This document shows positions 37,335 to 46,944 of a stretch of 64,000 bases of DNA, one piece after another. This DNA is from Persicobacter sp. CCB-QB2. Its GTDB lineage: Bacteria; Bacteroidota; Bacteroidia; Cytophagales; Cyclobacteriaceae. Under the pieces are notes generated by a model, which was not told where the DNA came from, did not search any database, and worked only from the letters and a program-made list of their open reading frames with translations. Where the stretch lies: the NCBI RefSeq assembly GCF_001274635.1, contig NZ_LBGV01000001.1, positions 744,001 through 808,000 of the forward strand, in the 5' to 3' direction. The position numbers and the translations under genes were made by a program. The stretch's first letter is position 1; each line of letters begins with the position of its first letter.

Positions 37335-39347
37335 CTAGTTCGTCTGGTTGTATTTTTCGGGCAGGGGCTTGAATCCATCGCCGATCTTCAGGTAATCCTT
37401 TGAAGGCGTCCAGGCAAAACCTTTTGGCGTCCAGTCTATTCCCGGAATCCAATAATCTCCACCATACTCGTAAGCGCCCAAGTCTGGAGCACTTCCCTTG
37501 TATCCTTTGTGGTTGATGCCTTTGATTTTCTTCCCCTGATTGATGACCGGCGAACCCTTTACCGGCATGAACTTGTTCTTGATATCCGTATGGAATGGTA
37601 CCGTTTCATATTGCACGTTGTAGTCGAACTCATTATCTGCTTCCGGTCCGCTGTATTCTTTTTCATCTACTTTGAATTTTGATCCATCACCGGAAAGCCA
37701 CCAAGGACGCACATCACAAATGTTATTGTATAATTTATTGTCTTTGACATTCGTCCGTACCTCATTTCTTTTCGGGACCCAACTTCCGATAAGGGATTCT
37801 TCCGGCGGGCCGACATTCCAAAAGGTATTGTTATAAATTTCATTTTCGACGGCATTCCAGTTGAAGCGCAGCCCTCCCCATTCAATGTCCCACACCACAT
37901 TATGGTGAACGATGTAGCCGGCCGAATTATTATCTAAATAAATTCCTGTGGCTTTTTTGCCGGCATGTTTTGCCCCATAAGCATCATGGAACCAGTTGTG
38001 ATGAAGTTCAATATTTCTGGGGACACTGTTGCCGGTAACATAGAACAAGCCACCATCTGCACCGGAAATCAGGCTTTTCTGCACGTGGTTGTACGCAAAT
38101 TCGCTATTGTCACCGGATACTTTTACTCCATCTCGGGCAGAACCGTAGACCGAGTTTTTAAAGAATTTGTTTTCCGGCCCGTGGCTATTGATCAGAGAAG
38201 CATGAATGCCTATGGTGTTAAAATGCTGGATGATACAATTTTCTACACGATTTCGAACCGCATTTTTGGCCAGCAGAATGCCATTCACACTGCCATTTTC
38301 CAAAACGCATTTTTCAATCACATTTCCTTCTCCCTTCATGATCTGTACCGCGGCATCTGCTACCGCAGCGCCCTTGAGGTTAGTGATCAGGCGTTCTGCA
38401 CCATGCTTCACCATGCAGTTGGTCATTTTATTATAGTTCCCATTAATGGTCACCATGCCACCGAAGAAATTCAAGCCCTCCAGTTCGATATAATCCTTAC
38501 GTAGATCGACCACCTGCTGACGCGCGCTGACTTCCACCTGGGCCTGATCCGGATGAAGTCCTTTTGGTGGATAAAAATATAAAGTTTTTTGTGCGGCATC
38601 ATAATACCATTCGTTGGGGGCGTCCAGCGCCTCGAGTTTATTCATCAGATAGAAAATTCCACGGTGTCCATTCTCAAAACGCTGTGGGCTATGGGTTTTG
38701 CCAAAGGGCCATTTGTCAGGCAAGGTTTCAAAAGAGATACGTCCCAACGCTTGATCAAAGCCGGTAATGGTGCGTTCCCAGCTGCAACCGCTGTGAGCGC
38801 CCAGATAATGAATGATGCCACCCGTCCAGTCGATGGCCGGAATATCCTGATTGCTGATATAGGACATCGACCAAGTGGATTTATCCAGGTCAATATAGGC
38901 GGCATCTAAAGTGTACTCGTCATTGTCGATATCATTCGGCCAACGGGTAATCTGCATCTTTCGATGATTCCAATAAACATTATTGCGTTCGGCCAAATTC
39001 ATGGAAACCCCTGTTTTTTTATAGATTTTTCCTTCGTGCTTTTCCCAGCCGGTCACGGCCTCAGTAGCGCTGATGATCACTTTATCTTGCGCCCAGGCTT
39101 TGAATACAATGGGCTTCGATTTTGTGCCGGAATTTTTAGGTTGGATGGTTTCCCGATAAGTTCCTTCATGGATGTAGCAAACATCTCCTTTGACCATAAT
39201 ATTGGCCGCTTGCTGAATCGTCTGAAAAGGGTTGGCTTTGGAACCATCTCCCTTTGTGGAATTCCGGGCATCCACATGGTAGTCTTTGGCGCTTGCCGAA
39301 AGGGACAGGGCCAACAGAAAAAACAGGCAATTAAAATTTCTAATCAT
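37335..39347 (-). CDS. Secreted right-handed beta-helix protein, probable polysaccharide-active enzyme
   Basis: 670 residues with a signal peptide (FFLLALSLSASA). DGSKANPFQTIQQAANIM and GDVCYIHEGTYRETI are the DUF1565/pectate-lyase-like opening. The central part (about 280-520) repeats short beta-helix rungs such as IEKCVLENGSVNGILLAKN and NRVENCIIQHFNTIGIH. The end SPVINQGKKIKG and APDLGAYEYGG is the usual cap of these proteins. Many marine polysaccharide lyases and hydrolases share the fold, but catalytic residues cannot be assigned from sequence alone. The nearby sulfatase and AraC genes suggest a sulfated glycan. Confidence 0.75.
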   Translation of the reverse strand: MIRNFNCLFFLLALSLSASAKDYHVDARNSTKGDGSKANPFQTIQQAANIMVKGDVCYIHEGTYRETIQPKNSGTKSKPIVFKAWAQDKVIISATEAVTGWEKHEGKIYKKTGVSMNLAERNNVYWNHRKMQITRWPNDIDNDEYTLDAAYIDLDKSTWSMSYISNQDIPAIDWTGGIIHYLGAHSGCSWERTITGFDQALGRISFETLPDKWPFGKTHSPQRFENGHRGIFYLMNKLEALDAPNEWYYDAAQKTLYFYPPKGLHPDQAQVEVSARQQVVDLRKDYIELEGLNFFGGMVTINGNYNKMTNCMVKHGAERLITNLKGAAVADAAVQIMKGEGNVIEKCVLENGSVNGILLAKNAVRNRVENCIIQHFNTIGIHASLINSHGPENKFFKNSVYGSARDGVKVSGDNSEFAYNHVQKSLISGADGGLFYVTGNSVPRNIELHHNWFHDAYGAKHAGKKATGIYLDNNSAGYIVHHNVVWDIEWGGLRFNWNAVENEIYNNTFWNVGPPEESLIGSWVPKRNEVRTNVKDNKLYNNICDVRPWWLSGDGSKFKVDEKEYSGPEADNEFDYNVQYETVPFHTDIKNKFMPVKGSPVINQGKKIKGINHKGYKGSAPDLGAYEYGGDYWIPGIDWTPKGFAWTPSKDYLKIGDGFKPLPEKYNQTN

Positions 39348-39557
39348 ATCAAAAAAATCCTTTTTAAGGCTTCACGGAATTATTTCGATACAAAAATTAG
39401 TAAAAGATGCTGCTCCGGATGTTTAAAAATATCAGGGAAAGCAGGGGGTGTTTTGTGAGTGGATAAAGCAGAGGGCGGTTTTAAATTTTTTTCAGTTATT
39501 CTTGCCACCTAATGTTGGTTTAATCTCCTTTTTGAGGTAAAAAGTGAAGAAAAGAAA

Positions 39558-39592
39558 GCGTTACCATTAATCGGGATTGCTTAACGGTAACG
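39558..39592 (-). terminator. Hairpin terminator after the metallo-hydrolase gene
   Basis: GCGTTACC-AT-TAA, loop, TTA-AC-GGTAACGC forms a long stem. On the minus strand it is followed by a T/C-rich run (TTTCTTTTCTTC), as expected for a terminator of the gene ending at 39609. Confidence 0.7.
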
Positions 39593-39608
39593 CGATGTTT
39601 TTCCAAAA

Positions 39609-40364
39609 CTAAAGCTCAATGATACTTCCGTCTTGTGGAACCAGAAGCTCCACTGCTGCCTGTTGGGCTTTTTCCGCAAGGGAAGATCTGGTGACCTGGC
39701 AATGATCCAAAGACTCAATATGAACAGCAATCTTAGTCGCATTTGGAGCTTTTTTTGCCACCTTTATCGCTTCCTCTTCATCCATCAGAATACGGTCTGC
39801 ACCCATGAAAATAGCACCACCGGCATTCATGACAATCACCTCAGGATTATATTTTTCGATATTACCTTCGATCTCCGCATCCCAAAGACAGTCTCCAATG
39901 ATATAAATCGTCGGGGCTCCCTCCGCTTGCAATACAAATCCGGAGACCTGCCCTAAGGCTTCTAATACCTGCTCCGGTCCGTGTTTTCCTCCTGTGCGGT
40001 GTATGGTAATGCCCTCGAATTCGGTGCTGTCCTCAATGACCTTCACATTTTCAAACGGACTATCTGCGAGCATTTTTGCATCAAAAGGCTGAGCGAAAAA
40101 TGGCAGGTTTTTCGGAAGCATTTCCATAGCGGCAGGATCGAAATGATCCGGATGGGCATGCGTGAGGAAAATAGCATCAAGGCCTTCCAGGAGATCACTG
40201 ACCGGCATGCTTAGATCCACGGTCGGGTTTAAATTTTGATCCGGCACCACAAATGATCTTATGCTGTGTTTTTCGCCCAACATAGGGTCAATGAGTAGCG
40301 TTTTTCCGGCATAATTGATTTTCAGTGTGGCATTTCGAATTAATTGAATACTGGTGTTTCCCAT
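39609..40364 (-). CDS. UlaG-like metallo-beta-lactamase-fold hydrolase
   Basis: 251 residues. The metal site FLTHAHPDHFD is present, with further ligands in GGKHGP and IIGDCLWD, the pattern of the UlaG/YtnP side of the fold. It lacks a signal peptide and should be cytoplasmic. Proteins of this kind open lactone rings of sugar acids or cleave phosphodiesters. The substrate here is unknown. It lies downstream of two AraC genes on the same strand, with a 74-bp gap. Confidence 0.78.
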   Translation of the reverse strand: MGNTSIQLIRNATLKINYAGKTLLIDPMLGEKHSIRSFVVPDQNLNPTVDLSMPVSDLLEGLDAIFLTHAHPDHFDPAAMEMLPKNLPFFAQPFDAKMLADSPFENVKVIEDSTEFEGITIHRTGGKHGPEQVLEALGQVSGFVLQAEGAPTIYIIGDCLWDAEIEGNIEKYNPEVIVMNAGGAIFMGADRILMDEEEAIKVAKKAPNATKIAVHIESLDHCQVTRSSLAEKAQQAAVELLVPQDGSIIEL

Positions 40365-40438
40365 TTTGAATTTTATTAGTGGTTAATAATGATTCAAATA
40401 TCTAAAATGCCGGGAGTTAAGTGGCTACCACCTTTCCA

Positions 40439-41308
40439 TCAATTCCTACCATTTTGATAAGCCAGTCGGTATTCGCTGGGGCTTTCTCCCGTCTGACTTT
40501 TAAAAAAGCGGGAAAGGTGGTTGGGTTCGGAAAAATGAAAGATTTGTGCCAGCGCTTCTATGGTATGGTTGGAAAACAGGAGTTGCATCTTGATTTCATA
40601 GGTCAGCCTCGCCTTTAAAAACTCACTGCAGGTGATATTGAAATGTTTCTTCACGGCCTTATTCAGTGTAATTCGACTTACCTTCATGAGGGCAGCATAT
40701 TCCGCTACCCGTTGTTTAGCCACAATATGTTGCTCCACTAATCGCCGGAACTCATAAGCAATATTGTCATTGGTAATGGCGGTGTTGATCTGCTGTTGTC
40801 TGGCGTAAGTTCGGTTGAGTTGAATGAGGATATAATACAGGATGGAACGGATGATATGCACACTGTCGCTTTCCGGATTTTCCAGTTCGATTTTGATTTC
40901 CCGGAGTTTATGCAAATAATCCGCCTCCAAATCCGGGGAGATGCCCACTTTCAAAGGGAGTTCGGTCTGATAGAAGTACAGCAGCCGGAAGGTGAAGTAT
41001 TTGTCGGAGAAAAATTCATTCAGAAAATCTTCCTGAAAAATCAGGATGGTCGCTTGCAGATCTTCAGCCTGAACGTCCCAGCGGTATTTTTGATTTTCGG
41101 AAATAAAGAGCACCATATGATTCTCCAGCGTAATGTTCTGCTCATCCAATTGTAGCTTCCCCTTACCTTTTTCCACAAAAACAATCTGGAAAAAATCGGC
41201 AGACTGCCATTCTCCCAAAATGAGGGAATTGGTGTTTTGCCGGAGTTCCAAAACGTTCAGCAGGAAATCTACCCCACAGATGGTTTTATTAAATTTGATA
41301 TGTTTCAT
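40439..41308 (-). CDS. AraC-family transcriptional regulator
   Basis: 289 residues. Residues 1-170 are a cupin-like sensing domain (FFQIVFVEKGKGKLQLDEQNI-like strands). The C-terminal 100 residues are two helix-turn-helix units with RVAEYAALMKVSRITLNKAV and the family signature IFHFSEPNHLSRFFKSQTG followed by SPSEYR. It starts 5 bp after the stop of the upstream AraC gene, so the two regulators are co-transcribed. Confidence 0.9.
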   Translation of the reverse strand: MKHIKFNKTICGVDFLLNVLELRQNTNSLILGEWQSADFFQIVFVEKGKGKLQLDEQNITLENHMVLFISENQKYRWDVQAEDLQATILIFQEDFLNEFFSDKYFTFRLLYFYQTELPLKVGISPDLEADYLHKLREIKIELENPESDSVHIIRSILYYILIQLNRTYARQQQINTAITNDNIAYEFRRLVEQHIVAKQRVAEYAALMKVSRITLNKAVKKHFNITCSEFLKARLTYEIKMQLLFSNHTIEALAQIFHFSEPNHLSRFFKSQTGESPSEYRLAYQNGRN

Positions 41309-41313
41309 TGGGC

Positions 41314-42288
41314 TTAATTTGATCGCAGACTATTCGGACTATAGCCAAATTGCTGTTTGAAAGTTCTACTCAGATGCGAGGCACTGTGAAAGCCCAATTC
41401 CTCACTGATCTCCAAAATGCTTTTCTCGGTATAGGTGAGCAATCTGTTGGCTTCTTCTAAGCGGTGCTGATTAAAAAAGCTTTTAATGGGTTCATTAAAA
41501 ACCATTTTAAAGGTGCGCTGTAATTTTGATTTACTCATGCCGTATTTTTCGGCCAGTTCCTCAATATTAGGAGCCTTGTTGAAGTTGGAGAGCAAATCTT
41601 CTTTAACCTGATGGATGATATAAAAATCATCCGGATGAACCTTAGGTTGATCCAAATTAAATGCTGTGCCTTCATCGATCATGGCCACCAGTCGGGCGGT
41701 GATTTCATAGGCACGAGCAAAGAGAATAGGCTTGCCCAGTCTGTCATCTTTGATGTGCAAAAATGCTGAGCGCACCAGCGCTTCCAGCTCCGGAGTAAGC
41801 CGGTGGTAGTAAAACCAGTTCTGTTCGCTTTGCAGAATATTCAACAATTTTGTGCCATTCGGACTGGTAGCGGTCCACAGCTCGAAAAAGGAAAGGGGAA
41901 AACGCACCGACATCCATCGGATATTTTTATTGGCGGGAAAAAAAAGCTTGAAAGGCTGGTTCGCATTATAAATCAGAATGCCCTCGGCATTTTCATCCGC
42001 ATGTCGGTTGCCCTCCATATCACCATGAATTCCGATCTGGATCGCCACGATAGATTCCTCACTTTGAGGTTGATTCGTGATGTGCACCGGAGCATGCAAG
42101 AGGTAATCCGCCAGCGCAATAATGGCCCCATTGGGATATTGGTGAGAGGTGATTTCAATTTTCCCCAGCGCGCTATCCGATTGAAAAGTTGTTCCATTCC
42201 ATTCCCCACCAAAGGTTTCCTCCAGCTTTTTATAGAGGTGTCCGGGTATTTGTTCAATGGTATGTAGCTCCAATATTTCTTTCCCCAT
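41314..42288 (-). CDS. AraC-family transcriptional regulator
   Basis: 324 residues. The N-terminal 200 residues form a sensing domain unrelated in detail to that of its neighbour (IALADYLLHAPVHITN, FKLFFPANKNIRW). The C-terminal double helix-turn-helix includes NIEELAEKYGMSKSKLQRTF and LGFHSASHLSRTFKQQFG followed by YSPNSLR. It is transcribed divergently from the sulfatase gene across a 375-bp gap. Control of the sulfatase and beta-helix genes is a reasonable inference. Confidence 0.9.
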   Translation of the reverse strand: MGKEILELHTIEQIPGHLYKKLEETFGGEWNGTTFQSDSALGKIEITSHQYPNGAIIALADYLLHAPVHITNQPQSEESIVAIQIGIHGDMEGNRHADENAEGILIYNANQPFKLFFPANKNIRWMSVRFPLSFFELWTATSPNGTKLLNILQSEQNWFYYHRLTPELEALVRSAFLHIKDDRLGKPILFARAYEITARLVAMIDEGTAFNLDQPKVHPDDFYIIHQVKEDLLSNFNKAPNIEELAEKYGMSKSKLQRTFKMVFNEPIKSFFNQHRLEEANRLLTYTEKSILEISEELGFHSASHLSRTFKQQFGYSPNSLRSN

Positions 42289-42663
42289 GGTTTTTAAAAA
42301 TTTAGTCCCACGCCAGTACGATCAGGCTTGTTTGCTGGCCAAAACTAAACATTCCCCTGCACATTTTGGAATTTTTTTGAATGCCGGATGCATCAATTTT
42401 GAATCAATCCTCCGGGGAAACTTTCCCACCTTTGTCTTATCATCATCGTCAGCCAAAGCCCCAAGGGAGGCTTGACCTTAGGGAAAATATCGATACTCCA
42501 TCCAACCTGCTTCATATTTCAGAAAAGCTTCGCCGGCCTTACAAATTCAGAATACTACAGACCGGAAGATAGTCGCATCAACAAATGTTGTAGCACCCTA
42601 GCTCCATTTCCGGTTCCGGACTTTGGGCCTGTTCCGACTATTGATCATGTTAAAAATAAGGAT
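42289..42663. other. Divergent intergenic region between an AraC gene and the sulfatase gene
   Basis: 375 bp. It must hold the promoters of both genes. I see no clear TTG/TAnnTTTG pair and no convincing long inverted repeat. An open frame that extends the sulfatase upstream into this region has no protein-like character. Confidence 0.45.
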
Positions 42664-44217
42664 ATGAATACAAGAATTTTTACCAGCCTTGTGCTGGCAA
42701 TCGGATTGATTGCCCCACAGCTTTCCCTGGCAAAAGGAAAGGATAAGCAACCGAATATTTTGGTCATTATGGCTGATGATATCGGGATCTCCAATGTGAG
42801 TTATAATAACAAAGGAATGATGGGCTATATGACGCCCAATATTGATCGTATTGCGAATGAAGGAGCCCAATTTACGGATTACTATGCCGAGCAATCCTGT
42901 ACTGCCGGACGTTCTGCATTTATCACCGGACAGATGCCGGTACGGACGGGACTGACCAAGGTTGGACTACCAGGAGCGGATCTGGGCCTTCGAAAAGAAG
43001 ATCCTACGCTGGCAGAATTGCTGAAGCCACTGGGCTATGCAACGGGGCAATTCGGTAAGAATCACCTGGGTGATCGCGATGAGTTCCTGCCTACGGCGCA
43101 CGGCTTCGATGAGTTTTTTGGGAATCTGTACCACCTGAATGCCGAGGAAGCACCCGAGCACCCGAACTATCCGAAGGATCCGGCTTTTAGAAAGAAATTC
43201 GGTCCTAGAGGGGTGCTTAAGTCCACCGCAGATGGTGAGGTGAAAGATACCGGCCCATTGACTAAAAAACGAATGGAGACCATCGATCAGGAATTTTTGG
43301 ATGCGACCATAGACTTTATCGAGCGTAAAGAAAACGAAGATACCCCATGGTTTTGCTGGTTTAACCCTTCCCGTATGCACTACCATACCCATGTGCCGGA
43401 TGATTACAAAGGGAAAACCGGTTTGAATGTTTATGCCGACGGTATGGTGCAACACGATGATCAGATCGGCGAGCTGTTGGATAAAATTGATGAGCTGAAT
43501 ATTGCGGAGAATACCATCGTCATCTATACTACTGACAATGGCGCCCACTTTAATATGTGGCCTGATGGCGCTTCCACGCCTTTCCGTGGAGAAAAGAACA
43601 CCAACTGGGAAGGTGGTTACCGCGTACCTTTCGCCATCAGATGGCCGGCTAAGATTAAGGCCGGAACTGTGGAGAATGGCATTACCTCTCATACGGACTG
43701 GTTGCCTACTTTAATGGCCGCTGCCGGGGATGAGCATATTGTTGAAAAACTACAGGAAGGCCATAAGATTGGTGACATGACCTACAAGGTGCATGTGGAT
43801 GGTTACAACCTGTTGCCGAATTTGGTGGAGCAAAAGCCGGGGCAGGAATGGCCAAGAACAGAATTCTTTTACTGGAGTGATGATGGCGACCTGGTAGCCT
43901 ATCGATTTGACCAATGGAAGTTGGTGTTTATGGAGCAGAAAGCCCATCAATTCCGGGTTTGGATGGAGCCTTTCACCGCCCTGCGTGTTCCTTTGATTTT
44001 TGACTTACGCATGGATCCTTATGAGCGTGCCTCAACCGATGCCAATGGCTATTACGAGTGGATGGAACGCGTAGCACAATTCCTGGCGGTTCCTGCCCAA
44101 GCACAGGTAGGGGAGATGCTGAAAACTTTCCAGGAGTATCCACCACGCCAAAAACCCGCCAAGTTTAACATTGAAGATGTGTTGAACAATATGATGAAAA
44201 CGGGTTCCAATAACTAA
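42664..44217 (+). CDS. Exported arylsulfatase (sulfatase S1-type) with CTAGR active site
   Basis: 517 residues from the ATG at 42664, which begins a signal peptide (IFTSLVLAIGLIAPQLSLA). The metal site VIMADDIGISN and the modified-Cys motif CTAGRSAFITGQ are visible; the Cys becomes formylglycine, and the motif fits C-x-(P/A)-x-R. FGKNHLGD and YTTDNGAHFNMWPDGASTPF complete the site. It removes sulfate esters outside the cytoplasm. The partner sulfatase-maturing enzyme is not in the window. The beta-helix protein and two AraC genes nearby suggest use of a sulfated polysaccharide. Confidence 0.92.
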   Translation: MNTRIFTSLVLAIGLIAPQLSLAKGKDKQPNILVIMADDIGISNVSYNNKGMMGYMTPNIDRIANEGAQFTDYYAEQSCTAGRSAFITGQMPVRTGLTKVGLPGADLGLRKEDPTLAELLKPLGYATGQFGKNHLGDRDEFLPTAHGFDEFFGNLYHLNAEEAPEHPNYPKDPAFRKKFGPRGVLKSTADGEVKDTGPLTKKRMETIDQEFLDATIDFIERKENEDTPWFCWFNPSRMHYHTHVPDDYKGKTGLNVYADGMVQHDDQIGELLDKIDELNIAENTIVIYTTDNGAHFNMWPDGASTPFRGEKNTNWEGGYRVPFAIRWPAKIKAGTVENGITSHTDWLPTLMAAAGDEHIVEKLQEGHKIGDMTYKVHVDGYNLLPNLVEQKPGQEWPRTEFFYWSDDGDLVAYRFDQWKLVFMEQKAHQFRVWMEPFTALRVPLIFDLRMDPYERASTDANGYYEWMERVAQFLAVPAQAQVGEMLKTFQEYPPRQKPAKFNIEDVLNNMMKTGSNN

Positions 44218-44277
44218 AATAATCTCAATCTCCTGCAAACGAGGAGAATCTCTTCATATCGGACCTCATTCCTCTTG

Positions 44278-44410
44278 GGATGGGGTCATTGTCTTTGGGG
44301 CGCTTCGTAAACTCAGCCGGGCTTTCGCAGCTCGCTCTTTTTTTGCGCCCGCTTCGCTTTAAGGCGAAAAAAAGGAGCTCAAACAGACCTGCTCTATCCC
44401 TTCGCCTTTC
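44278..44410 (+). repeat. Diverged copy of dispersed element E
   Basis: GGGGCGCTTCGTAAACTCAG, CCGGGCTTTCGCAGCTCGCT and GGAGCTCAAACAGACCTGC follow the same order as GGGGCCGTGCCTC, CACCGGGCTGGCGGCAGTCG and GAGCTCCAACAATGCC in the copies at 55296 and 63754. Identity is partial, so this is an old or different subtype. It lies just upstream of the 44484 gene. Confidence 0.5.
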
Positions 44411-44483
44411 AATCGGGAGCCACCAACAAAAATCAAAAATAGCTTTCGGGGGTTTTATAAGGAGTGAATCAAAAACAAGCACG

Positions 44484-44768
44484 ATGATCATTCAAATAAT
44501 TAGAATTCACTCTGCATTAGACGCGGAGGTATTGTTGGAGCGGGCCAAAGAACGGGCCAAGGAATTTGAGCAATTGGAAGGCCTGATTCAGAAGTACTAT
44601 GTGAAGCTCGGTACACAGGGAGGCTATGGTGGTATTTACATTTGGGAAAATCGAGATGCCATGGAGGCCTTCAGGGATTCGGAACTGGCCGCAGGCATAC
44701 CGGATGCCTATGAAATACTGGAAGCACCTGATGTGGAATTGGCGGAAGTTTTGTTCCAGCTAAGATAA
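44484..44768 (+). CDS. YdhR-like small dimeric alpha-beta barrel protein (putative monooxygenase)
   Basis: 94 residues from the ATG at 44484 (MIIQIIRIHSALDAEV). The pattern of strand, helix with KERAKEFEQLEGLIQKYYV, then GGIYIWENRDAMEAFRDSEL resembles the ABM/YdhR fold of small dimeric proteins. Catalytic activity cannot be judged. An upstream extension of the frame runs through repeat E and is unlikely to be translated. A hairpin terminator overlaps the stop. Confidence 0.65.
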   Translation: MIIQIIRIHSALDAEVLLERAKERAKEFEQLEGLIQKYYVKLGTQGGYGGIYIWENRDAMEAFRDSELAAGIPDAYEILEAPDVELAEVLFQLR

Positions 44769-44801
44769 AAAATCCCCCGTCAGTATACTGTCGGGGATTG
44801 T
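44768..44801. terminator. Hairpin terminator
   Basis: AATCCCCCG, loop TCAGTATACTGT, CGGGGATT forms an 8-9 bp stem just after the stop of the YdhR-like gene. Confidence 0.7.
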
Positions 44802-44878
44802 AAAGGCAATGTATCTTGTGTTTGATTGCAATAAGGGTGGTTTGTGTATCCTATTTGATCAACTTATTTCCCCCTGAA

Positions 44879-45193
44879 TTAATTTACGGAAATTTTAATT
44901 TCACATTGAATGGTTAAAACTTGTTCCGGATTATTTTGGCAATCTAAAAGTTGTTGTAACTCATTTAATTCTTGTTGTAACTGGCTGGCACGTTGGCTCA
45001 GGTGAGCAGATTTATGCCCAAATCTTTCCATATTAGAGAATTGCTTTTGCCGCAGGAATTTAATCTTTGAAAGTATCAAGTCATGAATCACTTCCTCGGC
45101 CTCTAATGATTGGTAATCACTATCAATCAAAGTGATGGTTTTACTTTTAGCGTGTGGAGTGTCTGGCTTTGTTAATGGGTTGGTTTTTGACAT
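44879..45193 (-). CDS. Small helical protein, paralogue of the 46575-46892 product
   Basis: 104 residues from the ATG at 45193; an upstream in-frame extension is not shared with the paralogue. Shared core: ITLIDSDYQ, EAEEVIHDLILSKIKFLRQ, KQFSNMERFG, HLSQRASQLQQEL and NPEQVLTIQCEIKI. The middle is strongly helical and could form a coiled coil; the ends look like beta strands. I do not recognise the family. It lies downstream of the SbtA-like transporter gene, with its paralogue upstream of it on the same strand, so a regulatory or accessory role with the transporter is a guess. Confidence 0.65.
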   Translation of the reverse strand: MSKTNPLTKPDTPHAKSKTITLIDSDYQSLEAEEVIHDLILSKIKFLRQKQFSNMERFGHKSAHLSQRASQLQQELNELQQLLDCQNNPEQVLTIQCEIKISVN

Positions 45194-45428
45194 GTGGTTT
45201 TCATTTCGTTTTAATAATTCTACAAAGGTGCGCAAAAGAGGGAGTTTATTTTTATTTATAAATCTTATCTTATTCATAAGAAATTTCAATGACCATTAAG
45301 TGAAGAAATTCTTGCCATTGTTGGAGCAATCAAATTTGAACGCAACACTTAATTTCTTTTTGGACTAAGCCGGAAGATTAGTTTCAAAATGGTACACAAA
45401 GGCTTTTTTCATTTTGGTGACCATTTTT

Positions 45429-46384
45429 TTAGCACCAATGTATTACCTGCATATAGATCGGTATTCCTAATGTGATGTTAAATGGAAAAGTGATGGCAAG
45501 CGGCATGGGAATATACAGCCCTGGATTGGCTTGGGGTACCGCAATTTTCATAGCTGCAGGCACCGCGATGTAGGACGCACTGGCCACCAAAATAGCCAAC
45601 AATAAACGGTCTCCCACACTCGGACTTAAAGCCCCGCTCAGGGCAGCTACAGCGACCCCATTGATCAATGGGATAACCGTTGCAAAGATAAAAGGGCCGG
45701 GGCCTTTGCGGAAAAGAGAGGATAATTTTCGACCGCTTTCAATGCCCATATCGAGTAGAAATATGGCCAGAAAACCTTTGAAAAGTTGGTTGGTAAGGGG
45801 GCGATGCCCTGCGCTTGCTCCTCGCTGGCCATAAAGCCAATCACCAGACTACCTAAAATAAGCAGGACGGATCCATTGGTAAAAGAATGCTTTACGATGG
45901 ATTTCATACAGACCTGATTTTGTTTTTTGTAAGCCGAAATCAGTAGTACGCCTACAATAATAGCCGGGGCTTCCATCAGCGCCATCGTGGCAATCATATA
46001 CCCACCGAAGGGAATATTTTGTAATTCCAAAAATGCGACGCAGGTCACAAAGGTAACGGCGCTGATGGATCCGTAGGCCGCTGCTATGGCCCCGGCATTT
46101 TCCACCGAGAACTTCTTTTTGAGCAGAAAGAAGGTATAAATGGGAACCAATAGCGCCATGATGATACCGAAGGCGATCATGCCGGCCATTTCCATGGTAA
46201 AAGTGGAGTGGGCTAATTCTTGTCCACCCCTGAATCCAATGGAAAATAATAAATAGAGAGAAAGGAATTTTGAGGAACCTTCCGGAATTTTTAAATCACT
46301 TTTGAGTTGTACTGAGATGATACCCAGGGCGAAAAATAGAAGGGCAGGGTTGGTGAGGTTTTCAATAATTAGCTGAAGATCCAT
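45429..46384 (-). CDS. SbtA-like sodium-dependent bicarbonate transporter family protein (DUF897), frameshifted as given
   Basis: About 318 residues and roughly ten membrane segments once corrected. The first part contains FFALGIISVQLKSDLKIPE, YLLFSIGFRGGQELAHS and AAYGSISAVTFVTCVAFLE, typical of the SbtA family. The frame breaks after QAQGIAPLP. One more C in the run of five (45797-45801 on +) gives APLTNQLFKGFLAIFLLDMG, the conserved 'FKG...LLDMG...AG' block, leading into GIESGRKL. SbtA in cyanobacteria imports bicarbonate with sodium; substrate in Bacteroidota is not established. Small paralogous genes lie on both sides and a LysR gene is divergent. Confidence 0.85.
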
Positions 46385-46574
46385 TATTAATAATATCGTC
46401 TATGAACTGTTTAAGTGTATTTTATGGGTAGATTCCTTGAAGTGGAAAAATCAAATTGGAAGTGACTTTGATTCATTTATCAAAAAGCAGTGTGGCTATG
46501 CTTTCCAGATAATCGGAAATCACTTCCTTAAAATCTCAGGATTTCCTCAGAAGATTTGACTACTAATCATGCAG

Positions 46575-46892
46575 TTAAGGGTTAAAAGTGATATTGATTT
46601 CGCAGTGAAGAGACAGGACTTGTTCTGGGTTCACAGTAGATTGTAGTAAATCCTCTAAAGAATCTAATTCCTCCTGTAATTCCTGAGCTCTTTGGTTTAA
46701 ATGCCCTGATTCCACCCCAAACCGTTCCAAAATGGAAAACTGTTTTTGCTTTAAGAATTTAATCTTTGAGCGAATCAGATCCCGAACCACTTCTTCCGCT
46801 TCGGGTTTTTGATAATCACTGTTGATCAGGGTGATTTGACGCGTCTTAGGGAAGGTGATTTTTGCCGCCGGAGTTAAATGCTTATTCTTCAT
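46575..46892 (-). CDS. Small helical protein, paralogue of the 44879-45193 product
   Basis: 105 residues from the ATG at 46892. Shared core: ITLINSDYQ, EAEEVVRDLIRSKIKFLKQ, KQFSILERFG, HLNQRAQELQEEL and NPEQVLSLHCEINI. It opens the unit that continues with the SbtA-like gene (190-bp gap) and the second paralogue. It is divergent from the LysR gene, whose ATG is 98 bp away. Family not recognised. Confidence 0.65.
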   Translation of the reverse strand: MKNKHLTPAAKITFPKTRQITLINSDYQKPEAEEVVRDLIRSKIKFLKQKQFSILERFGVESGHLNQRAQELQEELDSLEDLLQSTVNPEQVLSLHCEINITFNP

Positions 46893-46944
46893 GATTTTAA
46901 CTTTGGTTTTTTTGATTGTTGACGCAAAGAAAGATGAAAAATTC

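Noticed and set aside
38564-38909. Open frames on the plus strand across the beta-helix gene
   Set aside because: They are antisense to a clear 670-residue product with a signal peptide and known cap.
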